A DNA stretch of 64,000 bases from the NCBI GenBank assembly GCA_043757025.1, contig JAYVQG010000185.1, positions 1 to 64,000 of the forward strand, in the 5' to 3' direction. The DNA is from Limnoglobus sp043757025. Lineage in GTDB: Bacteria; Planctomycetota; Planctomycetia; Gemmatales; Gemmataceae. Below, piece after piece: positions 7,303 through 16,131 of this stretch (the first letter of the stretch is position 1; the number at the start of each line of letters is the position of its first letter). The notes under the pieces were generated by a model. The model did not search any database. It saw only the letters and a list, made by a program, of their open reading frames with translations, and had not been told where the DNA came from. The position numbers were made by a program, and so were the translations under genes.

Positions 7303-8952
7303 TCAACGAGTGGGGGTGTTTGAAGGCAACCCGGTCCGCTTCGCGGCGGCAGCTTCGAGCTGCTTGATCTGCGCTTCGACCTTCTTTTTGCCCGCTGGGG
7401 TGGCCAACACGAGCAACGAATCGCTGCCTTCATCGGCAATCACTGTCTTCACTTCGTCGTCGAACTCGCCAATCGCGATCAGTTCTTTCAGTACCTTCGC
7501 GACGTTCACACACGTCGGGCCGTTTAGGGATTTCATCATGATCGTGTGGAGCGTGAACTTCCGCGGCGGTCCTGCTGGATAGGGCATAGCAGGGGGCGGC
7601 AAACTCTCCGTGGCTTTAGGTGGTAAAGGTGTCAGTTGGTCGCGTACCAGCGGGTCGCGACTCGGATATATTGTTGCTGTTTCCAGTCGCGGCACCGGTC
7701 CGCGATCCGGCACGGGTACTCCAGTAACTGGCACGTTGTTAGGAAGGTAATATCCTCCGCCAGTATCCGGATCGGTTACATACTTAAGATGAGTCTTGAA
7801 GTTACCGGCGGGCTTTGATGCTGCGGACTTCGGACGCTTGAAAATGATCGATTTCGACTGCGTCTCCAGAACGCAGAGTTCCCAGCCTTTCTGGCCGAGG
7901 TCGACGATGAACTTCTGGGCGTTGGGGAGCGTCTCGTAATTCTGGAAGCGGTATTCCCAGATGCGATCGGGTTCGGCTTCGGGCGAGGGCACAGGCACGA
8001 CAAATCCAGGTTCAGGCTGTGGTGGCACCGGCGTCGGATTCGTGAACATTGGCGTGGGTGGTGGCAACAGCGGTGGCGGTGTCGCGACTGGCGTTTTCGG
8101 TGCGGTCTGGGCGTCGGCCGTCGAGAACACACCGGTGCCGAGGCTCATGGCCATGCCACCTGCGAGCACCACGGCGGCGGCGAGCAGTTTCACTTTTGAG
8201 ATCATCATTCCGGATACCCCTTGTGAGAGAGTCAGAATCGAGGCGGGAACAGCCCCAACCTCGTTTGCGAATGCCAGTGTCGTTTCGATGAGCGTGGCCG
8301 GTGCGATGGCGCTGCCGGTCGTTGTGCTCGCACCGATGGCCCCGAGTGCCACTGCCGGTGCGAGGCCGCGTTGCGAGAGTCGATCGAGGAGGCGACGTTT
8401 CGCCTTGGACAACCGCCCGGTGAGCGTGCCGGGCTTCCAGCCGAGTTGCGCGGCCGCCACGGGTTGGCGCACGCCTTCGAGGCAACAGAGTACGAACGCC
8501 GTGCGTTCGGCTTCGGGTAGCCGGTTCACTTCCTCATGCACGGCCGCGAGGAGTGCGTCCCATTGCGAATCGGCTACGGGCGAAGTCGCTTCGGGCCGGG
8601 CTACGGCCCCTTCGCGGGTCTTGCGACGTGCGGCGGTACGCTTCAGTTTCGTGGCCACACGCACCGCAACGCCGTGCAACCACGGGCCGAGTGTGGTCGT
8701 ATTCCGCACGGACTTCGCACTGCGAACGAGTGCCAGAAACGTCGCTTGAAACGCATCTTCGGCATCGCCATCTTGCGGAAGGAGATTCCGGCAGACGCCC
8801 CAAACCATCGTGCCGTGACGGCGTACGATCGTTGCAAATGCAGTCGCATCGTTCGACGCAACGAACCGCGCGACGAGTGAGGCATCGGCCTCATCCTCGC
8901 CCGTCATCGCTTCCACCTGTTTGCGAATCGCGTCCAGTATCCTGGAATGCAC
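7303..8952 (-). CDS. ECF sigma factor with transmembrane segment and C-terminal extension
   Basis: A 549-residue protein. Residues ~15-85 are sigma region 2 (LVARFVASNDATAF, GVCRNLLP, DAEDAFQATFLALVR). Residues ~130-185 are region 4 (LPEAERTAFVLCCLEG and a helix-turn-helix ending TGRLSKAKRRLLDRL). A hydrophobic helix (LLAAAVVLAGGMAMSLGTGVF) near residue 255 is followed by a long Pro-rich linker and a C-terminal ~90-residue domain (LNGPTCVNVAKVLKELI, VIADEGSDSLLVLATP) similar to secretin N/NolW-type folds. This architecture matches the planctomycete ECF01-Gob-type sigma factors, which probably sense something outside the membrane. The GTG at 8952 has AAGGAA upstream; the open frame to 9051 runs into repeat DNA and is not used here. 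Confidence 0.85.
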   Translation of the reverse strand: MHSRILDAIRKQVEAMTGEDEADASLVARFVASNDATAFATIVRRHGTMVWGVCRNLLPQDGDAEDAFQATFLALVRSAKSVRNTTTLGPWLHGVAVRVATKLKRTAARRKTREGAVARPEATSPVADSQWDALLAAVHEEVNRLPEAERTAFVLCCLEGVRQPVAAAQLGWKPGTLTGRLSKAKRRLLDRLSQRGLAPAVALGAIGASTTTGSAIAPATLIETTLAFANEVGAVPASILTLSQGVSGMMISKVKLLAAAVVLAGGMAMSLGTGVFSTADAQTAPKTPVATPPPLLPPPTPMFTNPTPVPPQPEPGFVVPVPSPEAEPDRIWEYRFQNYETLPNAQKFIVDLGQKGWELCVLETQSKSIIFKRPKSAASKPAGNFKTHLKYVTDPDTGGGYYLPNNVPVTGVPVPDRGPVPRLETATIYPSRDPLVRDQLTPLPPKATESLPPPAMPYPAGPPRKFTLHTIMMKSLNGPTCVNVAKVLKELIAIGEFDDEVKTVIADEGSDSLLVLATPAGKKKVEAQIKQLEAAAAKRTGLPSNTPTR

Positions 8953-9040
8953 GGCAGTTTCCTTCGCGGTCGTTTCGTATGTCTGTTCCCACGCGGCGGG
9001 TTTTCCTACGAGTTTAACTAAAATCTCGTTGCCAGAATCG

Positions 9041-9425
9041 ACGTAAGTCACAATTGCGGACGCTCAAAAACCGTTTTTTGGGGTGGTTTTCCGGTTTTTG
9101 AGGCCCAAAAAGTCGCTTTTTTGATCGCAATCAACTGTTCCGTATTCCGTATCTCGAACCATTGTCGCGGGTTATGTCGAATGCTCTCGATTCGACAACC
9201 GGCGCAAGTCGCGACACTTTCACGACACTTGGAGACATTCTCACGACACTTGGAGACAATCTCACGACACTTCGAGACATTCTCACGACACTTCGAGACA
9301 CTTCTGCGCACGTCGCAAAAGTCGACTTACGTCATATCGTCTGTAACTTTTTGACTGCGGGAATTCGTGTAGGTGTGGCCGAATCGGAATTCGTTTCGCC
9401 GCGCCGCGAAAGTTTTGCGTATCGA
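9041..9425 (+). repeat. Dispersed repeat element, copy B, with a different 21-bp array
   Basis: This is the counterpart of copy A (minus strand of 172-602). The shared left flank reads CGACGTAAGTCACAATTGCG, followed by ACCGTTTTTTGGGG. The shared right flank includes GCGCACGTCGCA, CGACTTACGTC and TTTTTGACTG. The central array differs from that of copy A in sequence but also has a 21-bp period. Conceptual translation of the right flank in both copies gives FLTxGxRxGxxxSxFVSxRR, so similarity is retained at peptide level. No ribosome site or convincing start supports a gene. Confidence 0.75.
9221..9304 (+). repeat. Four tandem 21-bp units inside copy B
   Basis: Units begin CACGACACTT and end GAGACATTCT, with few substitutions, four times in a row. 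There are no spacers, so this is not CRISPR. The 21-bp period equals two turns of B-DNA. Confidence 0.93.
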
Positions 9426-9487
9426 ATGTGGGGCACGTTTTTTACGTGCCATTCTCGAGAATGGCACGTAAAAAACGTGCCCCACAT
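9426..9487. repeat. 62-bp perfect palindrome
   Basis: Centred between 9456 and 9457 (…ATTCTC|GAGAAT…), the two 31-base arms starting ATGTGGGGCACG are exact reverse complements with no loop. It would form a strong hairpin or cruciform. Related GTGGGGCACG / CGTGCCCCAC pieces recur at about 9679-9723 and 9783-9822. Confidence 0.95.
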
Positions 9488-9518
9488 AATCGGGAACTCG
9501 GAGAAGTCGCTTCCCATC

Positions 9519-9675
9519 TCAGACGTGGAAATCCTCCCACTCCATCGTGCCCCGCTCGGGTTTTGCGGGATCGAAGACCCGCGTCGCGGGCGGCGCGAAT
9601 ACGAGAATTTCGTCTCGTCCGTCGTTCGTCAGGTCGAGACTGATGGAATAGATTCGCACGCCGGAGCGATTGGCG
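9519..9675 (-). pseudogene. C-terminal remnant of an exported repeat/FG-GAP-like protein
   Basis: About 50 codons on the minus strand read as ordinary protein (GVRIYSISLDLTNDGRDEIL, then VFAPPATRVFDP) and end in a stop at 9519. The DLTNDGRDEI piece looks like an FG-GAP-type calcium loop. Upstream, the frame runs straight into the palindromic repeat at 9676, and no start or ribosome site exists, so this is read as a gene 3' end cut off by repeat insertion or deletion. Confidence 0.5.
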
Positions 9676-9825
9676 CTAACGTGGGGCACGCGGCTCGCGT
9701 GCCATCGTCGAGAATGGCACGTGGTCATTTGCTGTCTGGAAATCCCAAGGTGAATTATTCAGCACGCGAGCTAATTATTCAGCACGCGAGCCGCGTGCTC
9801 TACATTCGACGTGCCCCACGTCAAC
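9676..9825. repeat. Cluster of partial palindromic repeats
   Basis: Half-copies of the GTGGGGCACG palindrome stand at about 9679-9723 and 9783-9822 in opposing orientation. A short direct repeat, AATTATTCAGCACGCGAGC, occurs twice at about 9754-9791. No gene is visible. Confidence 0.6.
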
Positions 9826-9870
9826 GATTCCGGTGGGGGTCTCCCACCGGGAGCATTCCGCTGCCTGAAT

Positions 9871-11202
9871 TTACCCGATGATTTCTGTTATCGGGTTGCC
9901 CCACGGTACGAGCGGGTACGGTCGTTGCAAGCGGTCTTTCAGTTCGGTTTCGTGCGAGATTCCGAGGCAGGCGTAGACTGTGGCGATGACGTCGGCGGGG
10001 GAGACGGGGTTGCGGCTCGGTTTGCCGCCGATCGAATCGCTCGCCCCGTAAACCGCGCCGCCGCGAATGCCGCCACCCGCCATCATCAGCGAGTAACAGA
10101 AGTTCCAGTGGTCGCGCCCCGCATTTGCATTCACTTTCGGCGAACGTCCGAATTCGCCCATCACCACCACGAGCGTGCGTTCGAGCATCCCGCGATCGTC
10201 GAGGTCCGCGAGCAACGACGACACCGCCGAATCGAGTTGCGGCAGCAGTTCGTTTTTGAGTTTCTTGAAGTTGTTGCCGTGCGTGTCCCAAGTCGCGTTG
10301 GCATCGGGTGCCCACGCGAGGCACGCCACCCGCGTCCCGGCTTCGATGAGTCGCCGTGCCAGTAACACGCTTTGCCCATAGATGTTTCGCCCGTAGGCGT
10401 CGCGCGTCTTCGGCGACTCTTTTTCGATGCTCACCGCGTGCCGCATGTGCGACGACGTGAGCAGGTCGAACGCCTTAATTTGGTAAGGGTCCGGCTCGGA
10501 GAGTTGCGACATCAGCCGCCGTCGCCCATCGAGCCGCACCGCATCGACATCGCCGCCGAGCGAGAGTTCGGGCATCGCGAAATCGATGGCGTTCGGGTCT
10601 TTCAAAATGAACAGCGGATCGTACGACTTGCCGAGCCAGCCGCCGTAGAACCCCGGTTGCGGCGGGCCGCCCGCGCCTTCCTTCGTGATGAACGGCAACG
10701 TCACATACGGCACGACGGTTTGCGTCGGCGGTCGTAAATGGCCCATGACCGAACCGACGGCGGGGTAGTCGTTCGGCGTGAATGTCGAGGCCGAGTTGTC
10801 TCCGCGATCTTGCCCCGTGAGTGCGGTGTAAACGCCTGCCGCGTGCGCGTTGTTCACGCTGTGGTGCGCCGAGCGAATGAGTGCCGATTTGTGCATCCAG
10901 CGGGCCATCTTCGGGATGTGCTCGCCGAACTGCACGCCGGGCACCGAGGTGGCAATCGGCTGGAACTCGCCGCGAATTTCGACGGGCGCGTTCGGCTTCA
11001 TGTCCCACATATCGAGGTGCGATGGCCCGCCGTTCAGAAAGATGAGTATGCAATGGTCCGCACGTGCCGACTGGCTTCGCACGCTGTCCGCACGCAAGAG
11101 TTGCGGCAACGTCAGCCCGAGCGCCGAGGCCGCCCCGGCTCGCAGCATCTGACGCCGCGAAAGGCGTGGTCCCGCACATTGTTGCAGATTCGTTACATTC
11201 AC
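9871..11202 (-). CDS. DUF1501 domain-containing protein, Tat-exported
   Basis: A 443-residue protein. It starts with a twin-arginine-type signal (LSRRQMLRAGAASALGLTLP) and continues as a DUF1501 protein of the alkaline-phosphatase/sulfatase superfamily fold (ILIFLNGGPSHLDMWDMKP, HHSVNNAHAAGVYTALTG, VVVMGEFGRSPKVN, GRDHW). These proteins are very numerous in planctomycetes and usually follow a DUF1549/DUF1553 cytochrome gene; no such partner is next to this one. The GTG start has GAGGG about 9 bases upstream. Substrate unknown. Confidence 0.9.
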   Translation of the reverse strand: MNVTNLQQCAGPRLSRRQMLRAGAASALGLTLPQLLRADSVRSQSARADHCILIFLNGGPSHLDMWDMKPNAPVEIRGEFQPIATSVPGVQFGEHIPKMARWMHKSALIRSAHHSVNNAHAAGVYTALTGQDRGDNSASTFTPNDYPAVGSVMGHLRPPTQTVVPYVTLPFITKEGAGGPPQPGFYGGWLGKSYDPLFILKDPNAIDFAMPELSLGGDVDAVRLDGRRRLMSQLSEPDPYQIKAFDLLTSSHMRHAVSIEKESPKTRDAYGRNIYGQSVLLARRLIEAGTRVACLAWAPDANATWDTHGNNFKKLKNELLPQLDSAVSSLLADLDDRGMLERTLVVVMGEFGRSPKVNANAGRDHWNFCYSLMMAGGGIRGGAVYGASDSIGGKPSRNPVSPADVIATVYACLGISHETELKDRLQRPYPLVPWGNPITEIIG

Positions 11203-11487
11203 ACGAACGCCCTCAGAAGAGGCGGAGGGAAGGTAGGCAGATACACACTATCGTCGAAAACCGGCGCGTTGGCAAGCGAAAACATCACTTTTCGTTCGCG
11301 CGACACCAGGAGCGTACGGACTACCAGCCGTCGATTTGAAATCGATCGTGCCCCGTCGGTAGTCGATCCTTCTCCGCGAGTAAGGAAAGTCGGTAACGCG
11401 CAACCACTAAGACCTTTATAGTGGATCAGACGGTCGCGTTTACGCACCAGTCGGCTACGCGAACGAACCGATGAGAAGGGGTCCATC

Positions 11488-12213
11488 ATGCCGAAAGCTC
11501 GGATTGTTGTCGTCGAAGACGAACCGGCGATTCGCCGTGGGTTGTCCGATGCGCTGCGGCTGACGGGCTACGATGTCACCGAAGCGCCCGATGGCGTCAT
11601 CGGCTTCGCCGAGGCTTCGGGTAACGGCGTCGATCTCGTACTCCTCGATGTGATGTTACCGAAGCGCGATGGCCTCGATGTGCTCGCCGAACTGCGGCGG
11701 GTTTGTCCGTTGCGGCCCGTGATCTTGCTCACGGCACGCGGTTCGGAGGAGGACCGCGTGCGCGGCCTCAAGATGGGGGCCGACGATTACGTCGTCAAGC
11801 CGTTCTCCGCAAAGGAACTGCTCGCGCGCGTCGAAGCGGTGCTGCGCCGCACGATGAAGCCGATACCGAAATGGATTTCCATCGAAGTCGGCACCGCGAT
11901 TATCGACCTCGATCGCCGCGAAGTGCGTTGGCCGTCGGCCGAGCGCGTCGAACTATCCGAGACCGAAGCCGCGGTGCTGAAACACCTCATTGAAAATCGC
12001 GATCGTGCGGTGTCGCGCGAAGAGCTTCTGGGCCGCGTCTGGGGCATCGGCACGGCGGGCCTCGAAACCCGCGCCGTCGATATGCACGTCGCCCGGTTGC
12101 GCGCGAAACTGAAAGATCCTTCCGGCCGCGACGACACCCCGGAAGCGATTGTCACGGTGCGTGCGCTCGGGTACATGGCGGGGCCGGGCCTCGTCGTTCG
12201 GGAAGGGAAGTGA
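11488..12213 (+). CDS. OmpR-family response regulator
   Basis: A 241-residue two-domain regulator. Residues 1-120 are the receiver: acidic pair E10/D11, phospho-acceptor D54 in LVLLDVMLP, T82, and K104 in VVKPFS. Residues ~130-235 are a winged helix of the OmpR/PhoB type (ELSETEAAVLKHLIENRDR, SREELLGRVWG, TRAVDMHVARLRAKL). The partner histidine kinase begins 3 bases after its stop, so the two form a two-component system. GAGAAGGGG precedes the ATG. The signal is unknown. Confidence 0.94.
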   Translation: MPKARIVVVEDEPAIRRGLSDALRLTGYDVTEAPDGVIGFAEASGNGVDLVLLDVMLPKRDGLDVLAELRRVCPLRPVILLTARGSEEDRVRGLKMGADDYVVKPFSAKELLARVEAVLRRTMKPIPKWISIEVGTAIIDLDRREVRWPSAERVELSETEAAVLKHLIENRDRAVSREELLGRVWGIGTAGLETRAVDMHVARLRAKLKDPSGRDDTPEAIVTVRALGYMAGPGLVVREGK

Positions 12214-12216
12214 CCC

Positions 12217-14346
12217 ATGCGCCGTCGATTGCTGACGCCGTTCGGCGGAATCTGCGTGTTCATTCTCGTCTCGCTACTCGTCGGCGGCGGACTGGCGTAC
12301 GTCACGTTTGCGTCGTTACAAGTCGAAGCCGCCCAGCGCGAAGCGACTGCGCGCGCCGATGCCGCCAACAAGGAACGCCTCGCGTTGTGGCAACTCGATA
12401 GCCGCCTGTTCCCGATCCTCGGCGTCGAAAATCACCGCCCCTACGTGCATTATTTCAGCTTGTACACGCCGCACCCCGTGGTAATCGACGAAACCGGCGA
12501 GCCATCGGCCGACCCCGGTCGCGTGCCGTCGCCACTGCTTTCGGGCGAACTTCCGGACTGGATGCGATTGCACTTTCAACTCGACCCCGTCGAAGGCTGG
12601 TCGTCGCCGCAAGTGATGCCGGAGTCTTTGGAAACGAACTTGCGGACACACCGCGATGGCAACCTCACACTGGCGAATTCGACGACCGAACGCCGCGCGT
12701 TACTCGGGAAACTCCGCGTGCAGTTCGTCGCCACCGACCTCCACGCGCTGCTAATCGAACAAGAAGCCGCCGAGCCGACCGAGACGTTCGCCGTGCCGTT
12801 TCCAATCAACGATACCATCACAAATTCCGTCGTCGTACCGAAGCTCGAAGTGCCAGTCGAACCGCAATCGCAATTGAACCGCGCGCAGCAAAATACCGCG
12901 AACATCAACCCACAAGGCGTGCCCGCGCCGCAGTATCGCGACCCGTACGATCAAATGCGCTTCGCAGCCGCGAGGAAAACGATCGATGCCACACGCGGCG
13001 AAGTCGGTGGCAATTCCCTGAATACCGGTGCCAAACAGATACTCGCGCCGACACCCGCACCCGCTACCGCGATGGCACCCGTCGCAACAATGCAAGGCGA
13101 CGCCGCACCCGCTCCTGCGATGGCTCGTCAGGCGCTCGGCGCAGCGGCTCCCTCAGTGAAGTCAATGGCGAAAGAGCCAGCCGTTTTAGCCGATGCGGAT
13201 CGTGCGAAAATGCGAGGGGGCATCGAAAGCCTGGCGCGCAAGAAACTCGCGTTCCCCGAGCAACCGCCGGCGGTCCACGTGGGGCCGATCCGCCCGATCT
13301 GGCTGACCGCTGCCGAAGGCACGAAGTACCTCGCGCTCGTTCGTGCCGCACGCCTCGAAAAGAAGATGGTCTTCCAGGGCGTCATTCTCGATTGGGCGAA
13401 ACTGCAAGCGGTGCTGAAGGAGGAAGTACAAGCGATCCTGCCCGATGCGAAGATCGAACCGGTACTCGATTTAGGGCAATCGAGCGAACGGCGTATGGCG
13501 GCGATCCCCGCGCAACTCGACCCCGGCCCGATGCCCGAACTGCCGCCCGCCGGATGGACGCCGTTGCGAATCGGCCTCGTTCTCAGTTGGGTGGCCGCCA
13601 TCGTCGCGCTCATGGCCGTCTGGTTCGGCGGCTGGACGCTCATCGACCTTTCCGAGCGCCGCATCCGCTTCGTCTCTGCGGTGACGCACGAACTTCGCAC
13701 GCCGTTGACTTCGCTAAGGCTGTATCTCGATCTGCTGGCGAGCGGCATGATTACCGACGAAGCGAAACAAAAAGAGTATCTGCACACACTGCAAGGCGAA
13801 GCCGAACGGCTCAACCAACTCGTGGATAATGTGCTCGATTTCGCGAAACTCGAAAATCGCGCCATTCTCGCGTGCTGCCAGTCGATCCCGCTCGAATCGC
13901 TGCTGACGATCGCAAAGGAAACGTGGACGGATCGCCTACTTGCCGACGGTAAGGAACTGCACGTGATTTCGACGTTGCCGCCCGATCAGGCGGTTCACAC
14001 CGATGTGCGAATTGCCAGCCAGATCCTCGGCATCCTCATCGACAACGCGCGCAAGTATTCGCGCGAAGCCAGTGATCGACGCATCTGGGTCTGGGCGAAA
14101 CCGGGCGATGGCACCCGCTTGATTCTCGAAGTCGAAGACCGTGGCCCCGGCGTGGCGGTGTCCGAACGTGCGAGCATCTTCCGCCCGTTTCGCCGCGGCC
14201 GCAACTCGGATAAAACCGGCGGCGGAGCCGGTTTGGGGCTGGCCCTAGCGAAGCAATGGGCCGACGCGCTCAACGGCCGCCTGAGTTACCGCCCCGCCGA
14301 CGGCGGCACCGGAGCCATCTTCCGCCTCGAGCTACCGGAGCGATGA
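12217..14346 (+). CDS. Membrane sensor histidine kinase
   Basis: A 709-residue kinase. An N-terminal helix (residues ~9-31) and a second helix near 455-475 (LVLSWVAAIVALMAVWFGGW) enclose a large ~420-residue periplasmic region rich in Pro/Ala in its middle. The HisKA domain follows, with the phospho-acceptor H491 in VTHELRTPLTSLRLYL. The HATPase domain has an N box (ILIDNARKYS), G1 (EVEDRGPGVAV) and G2 (GGGAGLGLALAK). It is co-transcribed with the response regulator upstream. The large sensor region matches no family I recognise. Confidence 0.93.
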   Translation: MRRRLLTPFGGICVFILVSLLVGGGLAYVTFASLQVEAAQREATARADAANKERLALWQLDSRLFPILGVENHRPYVHYFSLYTPHPVVIDETGEPSADPGRVPSPLLSGELPDWMRLHFQLDPVEGWSSPQVMPESLETNLRTHRDGNLTLANSTTERRALLGKLRVQFVATDLHALLIEQEAAEPTETFAVPFPINDTITNSVVVPKLEVPVEPQSQLNRAQQNTANINPQGVPAPQYRDPYDQMRFAAARKTIDATRGEVGGNSLNTGAKQILAPTPAPATAMAPVATMQGDAAPAPAMARQALGAAAPSVKSMAKEPAVLADADRAKMRGGIESLARKKLAFPEQPPAVHVGPIRPIWLTAAEGTKYLALVRAARLEKKMVFQGVILDWAKLQAVLKEEVQAILPDAKIEPVLDLGQSSERRMAAIPAQLDPGPMPELPPAGWTPLRIGLVLSWVAAIVALMAVWFGGWTLIDLSERRIRFVSAVTHELRTPLTSLRLYLDLLASGMITDEAKQKEYLHTLQGEAERLNQLVDNVLDFAKLENRAILACCQSIPLESLLTIAKETWTDRLLADGKELHVISTLPPDQAVHTDVRIASQILGILIDNARKYSREASDRRIWVWAKPGDGTRLILEVEDRGPGVAVSERASIFRPFRRGRNSDKTGGGAGLGLALAKQWADALNGRLSYRPADGGTGAIFRLELPER

Positions 14347-14377
14347 GAACGGATTTCTGTAGGCGAAGTCGCCCCTT

Positions 14378-15916
14378 TTACAGCCCCGCGGCTTTGCGTT
14401 GCCATTGCTTGACGGTTTCGGCGGGGTGCTTTGCGTCGCGTTTTAACCAGGCGTCTTGCGCGGCGGCGAGTGCGGCTTCGGGGGTGATTTGCCCCGTCGA
14501 AGACCGTGCGATTTCCTTCGCAAGGTCGGCGAGTTCCTCGGCCTGATCGGGACCGCGTGGGGCGTAAACGGGGTTCGCCATCGAGAGCGATGCGTATTGG
14601 CGGATCGCGTCGCCGAGCGACTTCGAGCGTTCGGCATCGAAGCCGTAGCGATTCCAGATCCCCTCGCGGCTCTGTTCGATATGCTCGTTGCGGAACGGGC
14701 CGAAGCCATATTCGGGGTCGCTCAGCATATCCGCACTGCGCGTCGGTCCGGCGAGTTCCGCCAGGAAATCGAACGCCGCTTCGGGATTCGTGCAACCCTT
14801 ACGTACTCCACCCACCCAACCTCCACCGCCGAAATACGGCACGAAATTGACGCCGCGCACGCGGTCGGTGGGAAGTTTTTCTGCACCCGCGATATCGAAA
14901 AAGTAACGCGTACCCGGCAGCATCGTCAGCGACAAATTCGTCGGTGCGGCACCGCCCGTTCGCGGCAAACGGCCGAGTTCCCCGAGCGACAGTAATGCCA
15001 GTGTGGCGGTGCCTTTTACGAGGGCGTCGCCCGGTTCGATGGAAGGCGTACGGCAGCGTTGCATCCGCTTCATCCAGCGCGCCGCCGCCAGGAACGAGGG
15101 GGCCGTCAACCGGGGCTTGCCCGTTTCGACATCGTGGTGAAAGGAAAGAATCTGCGTGTCGGTCGGGTAGGTCGGATCGCTTTTTTGCGATAGGCCGCTG
15201 ATCGCGAAGGCGGGGCGGTCGTAGCAGGCCGCGATCATGTGGAATTCGCGGAGTGCGAGCGCCGGTTCGGGGTTCGGCATCGGCAGGCTGGTGCCGAAAC
15301 GGTCGGCGAAGAACTCCGCGATGTCGGCGAATTCTTCCCAGGTGGCAGGCGCGGCCAACGGACGAGCGTACTTCGTTAAATACGCGGCTTTCGCGGCGGC
15401 ATCGTCGAAGCGATCGGCCCGATAGACGACGACGTAGCCTTCGCCCGCCAGCGGCACGGCGCGGATATCGCCGCCCCAGCCGCACAATCGTTCTCGATAA
15501 ACCGACATCGTTCGCGTCCACTGACCCGGATGATCGGTGGCCTGGATCGCGGCACCGATTGGCAGAAATTCTTCGCGAACGGTCATCGCGCCGACTGCGG
15601 CGGGGCGTACAATTTGAATGTCCGCTTCGGCGGCGTTCGCAGCGAGTTTCACGCTGCCACCCGTACGAGCCGACCAACCCGTTGCTTGCCTCAAAAGCTC
15701 TTTGGCCAATGCGGTATCGGGGCAAGCGAGCGTCAGCGTGGCCCCCGCGAACGGTTGCTTACCGGTGCCGGGTGTCGGGGTCGGCGGCACCCCCGAATCG
15801 CAGCCCAACAGCGCGAGACAAATCCCCGCCAGGGCCATGGCGTGCGTTAGCGTTCGTCGGGTGGTAAACTCACCGTAACCGGAAAGTTCCCCGTAAGTGG
15901 TAGATTTATCTTGCAC
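14378..15916 (-). CDS. Extracellular solute-binding lipoprotein (ABC transporter type)
   Basis: A 512-residue protein with a lipobox near residue 38 (ALAGICLALLGC), so the mature protein would be lipid-anchored. The rest resembles bacterial family 1/8 solute-binding proteins: LTLACPDTALAKELLRQATG, YVVVYRADRFDD, PATWEEFADIAEFFADRFG, VNFVPYFGGGGWVGGVRKG, and a C-terminal helical part. No permease or ATPase genes lie nearby, as often seen for planctomycete orphans. The start is uncertain: GTG at 15916 is the only in-frame start upstream of the lipobox, without a clear ribosome site. Confidence 0.75.
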   Translation of the reverse strand: MQDKSTTYGELSGYGEFTTRRTLTHAMALAGICLALLGCDSGVPPTPTPGTGKQPFAGATLTLACPDTALAKELLRQATGWSARTGGSVKLAANAAEADIQIVRPAAVGAMTVREEFLPIGAAIQATDHPGQWTRTMSVYRERLCGWGGDIRAVPLAGEGYVVVYRADRFDDAAAKAAYLTKYARPLAAPATWEEFADIAEFFADRFGTSLPMPNPEPALALREFHMIAACYDRPAFAISGLSQKSDPTYPTDTQILSFHHDVETGKPRLTAPSFLAAARWMKRMQRCRTPSIEPGDALVKGTATLALLSLGELGRLPRTGGAAPTNLSLTMLPGTRYFFDIAGAEKLPTDRVRGVNFVPYFGGGGWVGGVRKGCTNPEAAFDFLAELAGPTRSADMLSDPEYGFGPFRNEHIEQSREGIWNRYGFDAERSKSLGDAIRQYASLSMANPVYAPRGPDQAEELADLAKEIARSSTGQITPEAALAAAQDAWLKRDAKHPAETVKQWQRKAAGL

Positions 15917-16131
15917 GAAGTGGTACCCGTAAATTAGTATGACTGAAGTAAGTAAGACGGTTCGCCCGAATCAGTGTATTGGTGAGTCGTAAAACCATCT
16001 TCGTGGCGATTCGTCTCTTTCGAGCGATTTTGTCGACATTGTTTCAAATTCCGCTTTTGGTGTCGCCAATGGCTCTCGGTTCCGTGGTACGCTTTGTCAA
16101 AAGTTAGGCATCGTATGGAAGGAACAACGCG

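Noticed and set aside
9221..9304. CRISPR array candidate
   Set aside because: Units are contiguous 21-bp repeats without unique spacers and no cas genes are present.
9048..9311. Minus-strand frame with SKCREN-type heptads
   Set aside because: Only reflects the 21-bp tandem array; no ribosome site or conserved domain.
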